A stretch of 64,000 bases of DNA from Cristatella mucedo (Eukaryota; Bryozoa; Phylactolaemata; Cristatellidae): assembly GCA_009760855.2 (NCBI GenBank), contig WPIO01000026.1:2541001-2605000 (forward strand). The letters are read 5' to 3'. The notes beneath the pieces are model-generated. The model saw only the letters and a program-made list of their open reading frames with translations, was not told where the DNA came from and ran no database searches. Each line of letters begins with the position of its first letter. Position 1 is the first letter of the stretch. Below, piece by piece: positions 43,331-54,947 of the stretch. The position numbers were made by a program, and so were the translations under genes.

Positions 43331-44852
43331 TGTAACGCCGAAGGCTCGGCGGGGTAGGCTTGACCTGCCGCTTGCCTAGCCGCGTAGCCTTGCGCCTACT
43401 GCCGTTCGGTGCGCCTACGCGCAATAAGCTGGCCGCCACGAAACGAGCGTTTCTGGCGCTAACTTGCTTACCGTTACTAAGGGGGGTTGTGAGTCCGCGG
43501 CGTGAATTGGAAAGCGAGACACACAAATTGGGGATTTTACTGAACTTTATTCGCAAGCGCACAAAGTCGCTGCGCGTCTAGCTCAGTTTTATCTCCACAC
43601 TCCTCACATGCTCTCAACAGCATAAACACTCTCGCGGAGGGAATACTTCTCCACACTGAGCGCGAACCGGAGCCTAAACCCTGACCGGAGAACTAGGACT
43701 TCGTTTCCACCTGTGCGGAAGGAATACCCCAAACACACCAACCTAAGCACTCTTGCGGAGGGAATACTTCTCCACACTGAAGCGCGAACCGGAGCCTAAA
43801 CCCTGACCGGAGAACTAGGACTCGGTTTCCACCAGTGCGACAGGAATACTCCACACACGCCACTTCAAGCACTCTTGCGGAGGAAATACTTCTCCACACT
43901 GGGGCCGCATACGTGTATAATGGGAAGCGACCCAAATAGACGGAGCCCGAACTGGAGCCTAAACCCTAACCCGAGAACTAGGACTCGGTTTCCACCAGTG
44001 TGGCAGGAATACTCCACACACGCAACCTCAAGCCCTCTTGCGGAGGAAACACGTCTCCACACTTACGCTACTTACATCTATACTTGGGAACGACCCAAAT
44101 AGACGGAGCTCAAACTGGAGCCTAAACCCTCACCGGAGAACTAGGGCTCCACACACGTCAACTACGCCTAGCTCGCACCAGCAAATCCCTATGCCGAGAC
44201 CGCGTGCTAGCGTGCACACACAAAACACAAAAGAATCACAAAATGCCAGCTCGGGCGCGATACGACCGTATTCAGTGGGGTCCACCGAATCCTCCTAGCG
44301 CTGTTTTGTCCTGTTCCGTCAATCGCCGGCGGACAGCCCGCCCTCCTCCCTCGCTTTCAGAGAAACGAGTGCCCGACGGCGTCGAAGCGCAGAGCCGGAC
44401 CAAACACACGAAGATACTGAAGACCCAGAGCGAGCGTCGTTCGACTCTTAAATACTTAGCTGAGACAATGGGGCAAGAGCTTAGTGGTATTGGGCCCGAC
44501 ACCAGGGCCCATTACGGCAAGGAATTAATACCGGCACTAGGCCACTGGAATGTCCCCTCTGTTCAGCTTGAATGGCGAATGGGTTCCAGACGATTCTTTT
44601 TGGACTGAGTGATGGCGAAGGTTGACAGGCCAGCCAACATCAATCAGCAGCTCCCGCGGGTATCGGACCAATTCTAAAGGCCGACTCGCCACCGCTGATC
44701 AGAGAGCTTCCTGGCGTGCTCTTAAGCGCTTCCTCTCTAACCTCACTGACGCTCCTCTCTGGCTCACTGCTCCCAGGACAAAGGAGTTCTAGCCCGCCTC
44801 CGAACAGCTCTTGTTCACGCTAAAATTCAGCCAAGGCCAGCAGGGCGCTACA
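43331..44852. mobile_element. solo LTR of an LTR retrotransposon (Ty3/gypsy-like)
   Basis: Begins TGTAACGCC and ends GGGCGCTACA, which are near-perfect inverted termini of TG...CA type. The 4-bp GATG directly before (43327-43330) is repeated directly after (44853-44856) as a target-site duplication. There are no gag/pol frames inside, so it fits a 1.52-kb solo LTR left by recombination. It includes an internal tandem repeat. The orientation of the parent element and its superfamily are inferred from the end sequence only. Confidence 0.65.
43628..44155 (+). repeat. minisatellite of about 121 bp units within the LTR
   Basis: Four units start at about 43628, 43749, 43871 and 44043. Each has GCGGAGGGAATACTTCTCCA, then CGGAGCCTAAACCCTGACCG, then GAGAACTAGGACTCGGTTTC. 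Units 1 and 2 are about 121-122 bp. Unit 3 is longer by an insert (about 50 bp, including GACCCAAATAGACGGAG) that recurs in unit 4. Each unit also contains a second, diverged form of the GGAATACT..CCACAC module, so it has a two-level repeat structure. Confidence 0.9.
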
Positions 44853-44885
44853 GATGTACGTTTAGGGTCGTAGTTGCATGGCTCC

Positions 44886-46163
<1,278 letters not shown>

Positions 46164-46762
46164 GGGAGGGAGTCTCATCCCTCAGTCATCTCCACGCTTC
46201 AGATTAAGCTTCTTTGAACTGACACGATATTGAGTACAAACGTGGCGACTAAAGATTAGTTCTTTACTGGCGGTGAGCACATAGGGCGAAAGGTCAATTG
46301 ATTGATAGATGTCAAGCGAATCATATGCCTATAAAATGGAACTAGAAAGAGGGGCTACATGTCCGATTAGAAGCTTAATCCATGCGAAATCCTTCCGTCG
46401 AGTCACTTGTGCATAATGACACACTACTCGGGGTGATTAAGGTTGACTCAATCTGAACTATGCATTTGAGGAACCATTGAGCTGTAATATGTATATCTGC
46501 AGGTATTAATTGCACTTAGAGAGATCAGGATAATGGAACAAGCTCAAAGGACATGCTTTCTATTCAAAGACAATCGACCCTGCTTTCAAATGCAGTACGG
46601 AGCCCACTGGCTACCACTGAGGTGGAGATGAACCCTCTCGGGACAAACCGTTTTCAGGTGGGGCACGAACGTGGGGCCGGTATCTTTGGTTCTCCAAATA
46701 AGATCGCTTTGAGATGAGACCTGAGAAAATCAGAACAAGCCGGGCACGCGAATGCCGACCCG

Positions 46763-46780
46763 TTGGCAGAATTCTGCCAA
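46763..46780. repeat. 18-bp perfect palindrome
   Basis: TTGGCAGAATTCTGCCAA, in otherwise unclassified DNA. Confidence 0.9.
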
Positions 46781-47106
46781 TGGAAAGGGGCTGAAGCTTG
46801 ACCTTGACCTTTAGTTCGCGAATGAAAATATTTGACCTTGCATGACAGCATATCTCGTCCCAGAGCAGAGCCACAGAAAATCTTCCAAATGTACCAAATT
46901 CTTGTGAATAGTGACAGCTTGGCTGGCAGTGCTCACCATATTCCCCTTGGTGCATACACCTCGGTGAAAGTACTTGTTGTCAGAAGTTGTCCGTGGTTAG
47001 CACTCGACGGAGACAGTTTTAAACTTAGTGATAAGATTTCGTCCGTCTGACAGCCCCGAGATGCGAGGCTTGAGCAACCGCGAGCAGTGATGCGAATGCC
47101 AAGCAT

Positions 47107-47385
47107 CCTAATAATAATAATAATAACAATGCACTTGATAAAGCGCCCTCAGAGAACTCAATCTCTTTCTAGGCGCTTTGCATTTGCTGCAAAGGGAAAC
47201 GCGATTGAATCGTGAGTAATATATTGCTTGATAAACCGCATGAATAGCATGGTCAGGGGTGACATGCACAGGGTAAGCATGCAAGTGTGGTTAGTGGCAG
47301 CATGCACAGGGTCAGCACACATAAGCACATGAAGGACGAATCACAGGGACCCACTAAATGCTGTCCTAAATAGGTGTGTTAGGTG
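47107..47385 (-). mobile_element. L2 LINE 3' fragment
   Basis: Minus strand: (ATT)n at 47110, tail AAAGCGCCCTCAGAGAACTC, and the 3' UTR through GGACCCACTAAATGCTGTCC. Very close to the 41-kb copy, so relatively young; truncated at 47385. Confidence 0.88.
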
Positions 47386-47514
47386 ACCGCTGATACGATG
47401 GCAAGGTAGCGTTAGGAGGCACCTGTTTCGCAGAATACAGAGCTGGTTCTCGAAGACTAATGAATTGAAAGTTACATCACCGGATGTAGCTCCAGAGCGG
47501 CTTTAAAAAAATAC

Positions 47515-47687
47515 CAGCTGGTTTAACAGCCTCTTTTTGTATAGCGATAGAAGAACCTTTACGGCTATCCCCACCGCTTGCAGGGGCGATAAAAGATCGC
47601 CCACCGCAGGATTCGAACCCACGACCTTGGGGCCGAGGTCGTGAAAAAAAAACCGCCTTATCTAGTGAGCCATTACGGCTCACTAGC
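47515..47687 (-). mobile_element. tRNA-derived SINE (family 1), well preserved
   Basis: Minus strand: A-box-like TGGCTCACTAG, B-box GGTTCGAATCC, and the body through TTCTATCGCTATACAAAAAG. Flanked by long direct repeats (about 47470-47501 and 47690-47722, GTTACATCACCGGATGT shared). Confidence 0.85.
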
Positions 47688-47720
47688 TTTTAGTTACATC
47701 ACCGGATGTTGCTCCCGAGC

Positions 47721-47772
47721 AGCTAAGGGGGCCTGCTTGGTCAGGTGACCAAGTGAGCAGGCCCCCTTAGCT
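47721..47772. repeat. perfect inverted repeat, 17-bp arms
   Basis: AGCTAAGGGGGCCTGCT and its exact complement AGCAGGCCCCCTTAGCT enclose an 18-bp centre that itself contains a TTGGTC/GACCAA stem around AGGT. Confidence 0.93.
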
Positions 47773-47934
47773 TTCTCTCCAGGTGACCGGTCAGCTTCTT
47801 CGGCATCTTCGGTCAGGTGACCAATCATACTTCTGTAGCCTCTCAATCGAGGTGGCCGCCTTTACAGGCAGACCCTGAAACTTTGAGAATGCATCATTTG
47901 GCGGGTCTCTTTAGCGAGTAATCGAATAAGGCAA

Positions 47935-48660
47935 TAATAATAATGAAGACAATAGTAAGAAATAAGTACAACACCCTAAAAGAGCTAGATCTCATCCAGG
48001 CACTTGAAGCGTGCTGCACAGTAAGTATCTCAATTGGTTAGTGATCAAGTAAAGTGAAGGTCGGCTGGTCGACTAACCTCATTTTACAGAGCGACAAAAG
48101 AGCTTATCGACTTTCACCGCTGCTTACAGTGGGCAATACTCGACTGCCCAGTTACGGGACTCAAACCTACGACCTGAGCCACGAGAAGCGAACACTTTAC
48201 CTCTGGCCTAATACGTGGCCCCAGTGTCGGCAAGTATAAGCGTACAAAGGATAATTCACATGAACCCTACAAATGCTGTGAGGAGCGGGTGGCTTTTCAG
48301 CTTCTTTTTAAATGTTCTCAAATGATGAGGTGTCGTGACGGTCAGTTGGAGTGAGCTTCACGCTTTGGGCGCATACGAAACACAAATGCTGTGTCTATAC
48401 AGGATTTGTGGTTGCTTTGAGAAACACCTCAACTATTCGTAAGAGTGGCTGGTGCGATACCGAGCCTGACAACGAAGTAACTCGGATGGGTGAGCTGGAG
48501 CAAACGAATGAAGGAACCTAAAAGTGAGTGACAAAACGCTGCAGTCGATACGCTGCTCGATAGCTCGCCGGCACAGGTCTGTAGAATTGTTGTAACGTGG
48601 CAGCTACGGCGTTCACTCCGGCCTCTCAAAAATAGCCTGTGATCGCCTTGCAGGCAACAC
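47935..48660 (-). mobile_element. L2 LINE 3' fragment interrupted by a SINE
   Basis: Minus strand degenerate copy. The tail and start of the 3' UTR lie before 48055. A family-1 SINE occupies 48055-48225. The UTR (GGATAATTCACATGAACCC) and the RT end resume after it. Confidence 0.75.
48055..48225 (-). mobile_element. tRNA-derived SINE (family 1), nested in L2
   Basis: Minus strand: GGTTTGAGTCCCGTAACTGG region and a body matching CACTGTAAGCAGCGGTGAAA. L2 sequence is continuous across it. Confidence 0.7.
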
Positions 48661-51600
48661 TCCAGTTCTATTTGAAAAAGTTCGGCACACCTAATTAGAA
48701 AGGTTTGAAGCTCTGCATGAAAGTCGCGTCGTCCAGACAGACCTCGTTAGGCAGCACTCGAGAATGAATTAAGCTCATTGGCCCACCCCGCCCACTTGGA
48801 GAGACTGCAGCTTCGGCCTTCCTGGCAGGCTTATTCAGCCCCATCAAGTAAGAAAATTGGTCCGCTGGCTGAGTCACTCTCTTCTGTATCCGATCACTGC
48901 GTGCGATCCTAAATTTTCTATTATTAGAGAGAAATACAATTTCAACGTCGCACACTAGCAGCTGTATCGCCGTTCGCTCATTGTACGAGCGGATCGGGGT
49001 CGGTCGGGCCGGCCGGTCGGTCGTGGGCTACGTAAGGAGCGGCGGCACTCTTAGAGTGCGTCTTAGGGAGTCTCGGAGCACAAACTGAGAGCATCCTGGC
49101 AACCATTAATCGCTCTAATCCAATTTGAAGGGCTTCGCCGCTGAGCTAGATTTTCTTATACTGCGGAGCTGTACTGGGCATTAGGCGACAGAACTGCAGT
49201 ATGTCCGGCTAAAAAGATGAATTCCTCATCGTGTCAACCATGGAACCATGGCTTTGCTTTACAGTAGTGCCCTGGTAGCCAGAGTCCGGCACTCAGGTCG
49301 GTTGCCTGCCTGCACTCATCGTACAGCACAGCCCGAAGGCTGAGAACTCTGCACCAGCGAGCGGACCCTCGATAATTCTGTTTATCGAGTCCCCCGAACA
49401 GCCTTACAGCAGCTAGCCGGCATATGCCGAGCTCGGATATGTCGTCGGTGTGGGGGTTAAATCAGTTACCTATAGCAGCTGGTATGACCTAAGACGCCTG
49501 CCATGGGATTCTCTGGATTGGTCTTCACGGATTCCGCTCACGCTGTAAAACGGAGCTCATTCGAATTGTTTTACATTTAATGCATCTCAGGCAGGCGTGT
49601 GTCCTTTCTGGGTGCCGCAGCCGGGCACTGCTCCTTGACAAAATGACATAAATGCCTTAAAATAACAACCAATTTAACCACGTATGAAGTACTCTAAACA
49701 TGGTTCAAGTTCAGCTCTGGCTCACCACGTTATTGCCAGTCAATACCAACCAAAAATCGACCTTAAGGCTCTGTCTTTTCTACTCACGCCATTCCCGACT
49801 CACAAATTCACGGAGTCCATTGAAGTTTAGTCGCGTGCATTTCTTTTGAACCAATATGTATATCCGTCACTGTCGCCGTGGATGTTGTCACTAAACAATT
49901 AATAAGCTTTTTGTACAACACATGCAAAGAGCCTAGAAATAGTAATAGTACATTGGTATAGCACCCTCAGAGAGCGTAATCTCTTTTTAGGCACTTTACA
50001 TACTCTGTTAAGGAAGAGATTTAGTTCTTTGTAGGTACTGTGAAAAGGCATGCCAAATTAATATTAATATTACGCACTAACTGAATGAATGCCCATGTAT
50101 GAAGGTCCTAATCATAAGTTACCCTATTGATATAATTTTGAGTTCTGAGCTAAATTATTGAGGAGGAAGAACATGTGCACATTACGGATTTGAGTCGTTT
50201 ATAAACGAGTCCTCATGGTTATTTGCATTATATCAAGTACAAGCTCCTTTGTCTAATAAAACTCATCAACTTCTCAGATCCTCCTGTGCCACGTCGGGCT
50301 CCACAGCATAATACCTTCCATACCTTTCATATATTCCCTACTATTTAGAGATCTACTATAGCATCCCCAAAAATAGAAGTGTCATGGTCCAAAATGACCT
50401 TTCACACGACGATTATTATGCTCAACAGCTTCGAGAGTGATTTGGTTATCCCGGGGGTTCTATTCAAACGTCTTATTGCTATTAATCTTATTTTAAACTC
50501 TCAACTCCGCAGAGGCTTCAACCGCCGTAGCAGCAGCATGCGAATGATTGGTTAAAAGTTGCTGTCTGTCTAATTTAACGTCGATCTCTTTTCGCGGGCA
50601 TCAAATCTAGTAGACTGCTTCCCGCTCTTATTTAACGAATGGCCTCAGCATTTTGCCAGGATCAAGGCAGAAAGAGAATAGAAGCGAAGGTTCAATATGC
50701 ACTCACTATTCGATGATTGGAAATGATGCAAGCAGCAGCTCCTATCGCAAGATTGGTCTGACATGATATGAGAGATCGGTGAAGAGAATTGACGCCCCTT
50801 ACGAAGGCAGCCGAGTTTGCTTTATGCCCGCCGATATCTTGTTCAGCTGCCCTAGAGCAGGTATGTCGCAAGAATGGCTTGCATTAGATCATTCGTCGTC
50901 GCTCCCATAAAGCAATAGGCCGATGCTTCGCGCAAAACTCTCCGAGCCCATAGAGTCCTACGCGGTGACACACACGATCGTCGATATTTTGGCGGATTAG
51001 GACTAGCCAGATTATCAACGCTTGAGTAGAACTCGGCACTAGAGCCTCGAGCGATCGCTTCGAGCGATCGCTTCTGGAGCTGGAGCTTAGCTGGACTGGC
51101 CGTGCTCGCCAGAAGACTCTTCTACGGCCGTTCTGGCTCGGCCGTTCTTGCTAGTTGACTGAATTAGCTAAGCGGTAACTAGCGGCCGACATGAGTTCTC
51201 CATCGTGCGAAACCCATGAGCGCTACCTCAGTGCCCTGCTTGGCCGTCCAAAGGCGGCTCCTTAATGGAAGACGGAGGCGGCTTACTCAGCTCCAGTCGC
51301 TAATGGCTCGTGTGGGCAGAGCTGCTAGCAAGTCTAGCAGCGAAGCGCTATAGCGAGTTTCGATGGCTGCTATCTGCGCTAGACAACGTGTGCCTGGCGT
51401 CATAGGCGGGCTGCCGTGCTCCTTAACTTCTAAAGGTCTTGGCCATACCATGACCTGAGCTGCAAGCTGACTTGGAAGCTGAGCTTTTAATAAATTGGTT
51501 CAGCTGCAATGAGCCGGCTCCTTACAGTAGTGGAAGAATACCCACAAGGAAGAAATGATGGAGCAGCATTATTACAAAAGCACTTGTGATTGTCAGCGAT

Positions 51601-52140
51601 TCTTAAATTTTGATGGATGCAAACAGGATATGCGATACTCTGTCGTATATACGGCCTAGAAATACCTTATACAGAGGTAGCCAGTCATTTGAGCTTTTGG
51701 CCGTCAACAAATCATTTGTACACTGCGGCTAGAGCGATACATGCATGATTCTCCTCAGCCATGGAAAGTTGGGATACAAATCGCATATGATGCAGAGATC
51801 GCTTAAACTGTTTGTTACTTGCGGATGAGTTGCTTCCGGTTGGCTACCGGGCTAGACATAGTATCTAATCTTTTTTGTTTTATGCGGGCATTGTCAAAAC
51901 CTCAGATTCCATTTCTAACATACTTGTCTTTTAAAAGGCACCCTCATAAAATATTCTATTGTTGGACCAATCTTCTCAGTATTTTGTCAAAATTGACTCT
52001 TAAAGCGAAGGTTAGCGACATTATTTTTGGAACTAAAATTGACTTATAGCCTAGTGCGGGTAATGCTGAAACTATTAAGCTTGAGTTTTCGTTCTCTAAT
52101 GAAGGTTGGAGAAATAAGCCTACGAGGGTTAATCTAGAAG

Positions 52141-52491
52141 ATGGCCTTGGACGGGAAGGTGGCAGGTGTAGACCTTAGTTTAAGCTCTGCATTTGAAATC
52201 GGGAAACCCGATATGGGGCTTGAGAATGTACAGTTCATGGTAGCTTACGAGGACAGGAAAACTTCTGCTGATAAAGTGCAGGTTTCCAATACCTTGGCCT
52301 TAACTGTCGATGTGATTAAAAAATTAAGCATTCTTTCTGGGCAAGCTATTGCTACTGCGCAGCCTGTGATAATTGAAACTTGCATTGAGATTGCTTCTGT
52401 GCAGAGTGGTGCTGTTATTGACCGCTGCTCAATAATGCTTACTAAATGCCGCACTAATCTGCGATCTTCCTCTCGATGGCAAGTAAAGTAA
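52141..52491 (+). CDS. unassigned open frame, 116 codons
   Basis: ATG directly after an in-frame TAG. Encodes MALDGKVAGVDLSLSSAFEI at the start, then a regular soluble-looking sequence (VDVIKKLSILSGQAIATAQP region) without low complexity. Base composition is more AT-rich than the receptor exons. A second frame, 51819-52049, lies just upstream in another frame. No family recognised. It could be a remnant of a mobile-element protein. Confidence 0.25.
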   Translation: MALDGKVAGVDLSLSSAFEIGKPDMGLENVQFMVAYEDRKTSADKVQVSNTLALTVDVIKKLSILSGQAIATAQPVIIETCIEIASVQSGAVIDRCSIMLTKCRTNLRSSSRWQVK

Positions 52492-52544
52492 ACGCTATAT
52501 GAGTGGACGGCCTCATATCCACAGTGACAGAAAAGCGTTAACGG

Positions 52545-52660
52545 GCTACTACCTCGCTGTTGGAAGTAAAAGATTTCTTCTTGCAGGACTTTAGCCCACT
52601 ACTTGGTTCGTGAAGTGTCCAGTTGGCTAAGACCCAGCGGCCAGTGCCTGCCATTCTCAA
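52545..52660 (-). mobile_element. tRNA-derived SINE, degenerate
   Basis: Minus strand: GCTAAAGTCCTGCAAGAAGA in the B-box and body position, and TTAGCCAACTGGACACTTCA in the A-box position. Fragmentary. Confidence 0.4.
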
Positions 52661-52889
52661 GTGACGGCTGCAAACCTTTGTTACGTGCCGTATGAGAGAT
52701 ATGAAATTTCCAGTAACTTGTATTCATAAACATGCGATAATTCGTAGCAGAGACCAACTGTGGGGTAACTCACTGTACTTTACCCACTGGTGACCTACAG
52801 TATTTTTCAACCAGCTTTGAACTCAGCATGTGGGCTACTGTGGTACATCGATACAATGCCCTCGCTTAGCACTCTGAGATTACTTACTC

Positions 52890-52985
52890 TCTCTAAACAG
52901 CAGTGCACATATGCCACCGGGCTTAAGCTTATGACCACGGTCATTCAAGGCAAGCATCTTACCACTAGACCAAACCAGTTAGGCA
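52890..52985 (-). mobile_element. tRNA-like SINE head
   Basis: Minus strand: TGGTCTAGTGGTAAGATGCT (A-box-like), then a diverged B-box (CATAAGCTTAAGCCC). It looks like a second tRNA-derived family; too diverged to be a functional tRNA gene. Confidence 0.4.
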
Positions 52986-53830
52986 GTTGACCGAAGCACA
53001 CCGGTAGTCTCGTAAAGAACAAAGAAGCCTACTCAAATTAGCCAATCTTTGTATCTTTGTTGCTAGAAGAGCGCTCGGCCTTTAGTGACTGCTCGACCTA
53101 AGCTGGCACTATGCCCTTCGTTAAGGATGATCAAAAGGCCAGTTTTATCCTGAACAACTTTACCTACTTAGTAATACCACAGTTGTACGAACTAGGTAAT
53201 TACACCACAGTTGTATGAGCTAGGGGCTATATCATAAACGTAAGGTGGGATGCTGCAGTTTTAAATGTTGGACAAAGTTAGAGAGTAGTACGCTACTCAT
53301 GGTTATTTATTTTGAAAGGGTTCAACTTACTTTTTCATGGCTGGGGTGCGGGCTTGTATTATCATTGGCTGGTTGAGCACGGAACAGCTCTACCCCATAC
53401 ACCACACCCTCAACACCATACACCCATCTGTCTAGAGCTTCCTGCAGAGCAAAGAAAGGGCGGCCTAAGGCTAGGGCAAACGCCTCCATCGGTTTGGCGG
53501 TAGTTCGTTACAGCTGTTCGAGCCCCCTTGCTGAGAACATCCCCCTGGCAGCCCCCTCCCCTGAACCCAAATAGCTTCTCCCACTGGCAGCTAGGTCCTG
53601 CTAGCGAGGCGCCATCGGGCTTAGATAGCGGTTCCTGTGACTTGTAGGGCTGGGGGCGTTCGGCGCGGCGAGTCAAATTCGTCTCTGCAGAAGAAATAAA
53701 GGCTACCAGACTGGCGAAAGTTTCGCATCCAAGTTTAGCATCGGGTCTGGAGAAGCCCATCATATATCTCAGAAAGGGGCGATCAAGTTCTTACAGGCTC
53801 TAGAAATTTTGTTTTTCTAAATATTCTACG

Positions 53831-53981
53831 CACGGGCTGGGCTCAGTGGTTAAGGAGCTCACCCCGACGAGGTCAATGTGAATATATTTGATGACCGAGA
53901 TCTGGAGCTCGAGCCGCGTGGTACATGTGAAGCGCCGAAATAGAAATTAAGTTCTCTTAGGGTGCTGTATAAGTGAATTAC
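53831..53981 (+). mobile_element. SINE family 2 with L2-type tail
   Basis: tRNA-like head (GGGCTCAGTGGTTAAGGAGC; B-box GAGCTCGAGCC), then a tail GAAATTAAGTTCTCTTAGGG plus TGCTGTATAAG that corresponds to the L2 3' hairpin tail. Matches the minus-strand copy at 62.1-62.3 kb. The tail runs straight into the CG/CA/TA microsatellite. Confidence 0.75.
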
Positions 53982-54008
53982 ACGCGCGCACTCGCGCGCG
54001 CGCGCGGG

Positions 54009-54041
<33 letters not shown>

Positions 54042-54048
54042 GCTCGCG

Positions 54049-54128
<80 letters not shown>

Positions 54129-54151
54129 CACATATATATAAACATATATTA
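53982..54151. repeat. alternating purine-pyrimidine tract (CG)n(CA)n(TA)n
   Basis: About 170 bp passing from CG-rich to CA to TA dinucleotides; a potential Z-DNA-forming tract. Confidence 0.93.
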
Positions 54152-54947
54152 AGTGGGCCTTCACAACGCAGCTTCAGGCGGGAATACCCAAACCCAAAGC
54201 GGAAATAACCACTTTGCATGCATACTAAAGGACTTCGATCTGAGCGGCGCCTAAGCTCGGCTAGAGGCTTCGAGGTCTTTCCTGAGAAAGGTAGCGGAAT
54301 GATTCGATGGGGCTCCACAAAGACCCAAGGACTGCCTTCGCGGGAGTGCAGAGTATACATCTCCAAAGGGAAAGCATCATTCTGTTTTATAAGAAAACCT
54401 TTACAGCGGCTAGCTCGGCTGAGGATTTTGTAAGCTCCTTCAGGTCGTCTCGGAGCGTAGAATCATCGCATGTTTCGCGACAAGGTCGACACCACTTTTT
54501 AAGGACGTAAATATTTTTTTTATGGCACAGGGTAATAGCGAGGCCGCGCTGCCGGGCTACGATCCACAGACGCTCGTAGTGACGCGGTCTGTCTTCATCA
54601 AGGGCGGCCAGGCGGAGGAGGATGCTAAGGTTCCGAGGTACGATCGTAGATAGCATTGCCAGGAAACATTCATGTTTCAATCAGCTATGCTTGCAGCTAA
54701 AATGGCGATGGCGACCAGTGGGTGCTAACTGTGCACCAACAGCTTGCCAACAACTTATGGGCACTAACTTCGGAGAGTCGCTTAATAGTTCTGAAATTCA
54801 GTCCCACGAGGTTCCGGGTGGCTTTATTATAGGACCGTGGTGGAGCCAAATGATTAACGTCTACGAAACTTATCTACGTTTGAACCTTAACCGCTAGCCC
54901 ATGGGATTTTGTGCCACCAGGAGGACTTGGGTTCAAGGCTCTGAGAA

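Larger units (their letters stand above)
48661..53827. other. intergenic, mostly unclassified
   Basis: 5 kb with little recognisable. It has an L2 tail scrap at about 49940-50025 (minus), the doubled palindrome CGAGCGATCGCTT at 51048-51073, an anonymous frame at 52141-52491, SINE-like pieces at 52545-52660 and 52890-52985, and a short direct repeat (ACCACAGTTGTA) near 53176 and 53203. Confidence 0.45.

Noticed and set aside
43966-43984. Telomere-like CCTAAACCCTAACCC
   Set aside because: It is one unit variant of the LTR minisatellite (other units read CCTAAACCCTGACC or CCTAAACCCTCACC), not an interstitial telomere array.
52890-52985. Possible tRNA gene on the minus strand
   Set aside because: A-box-like TGGTCTAGTGGT is present, but the B-box is diverged and no cloverleaf with a matching acceptor stem could be drawn. 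A SINE head is more likely.
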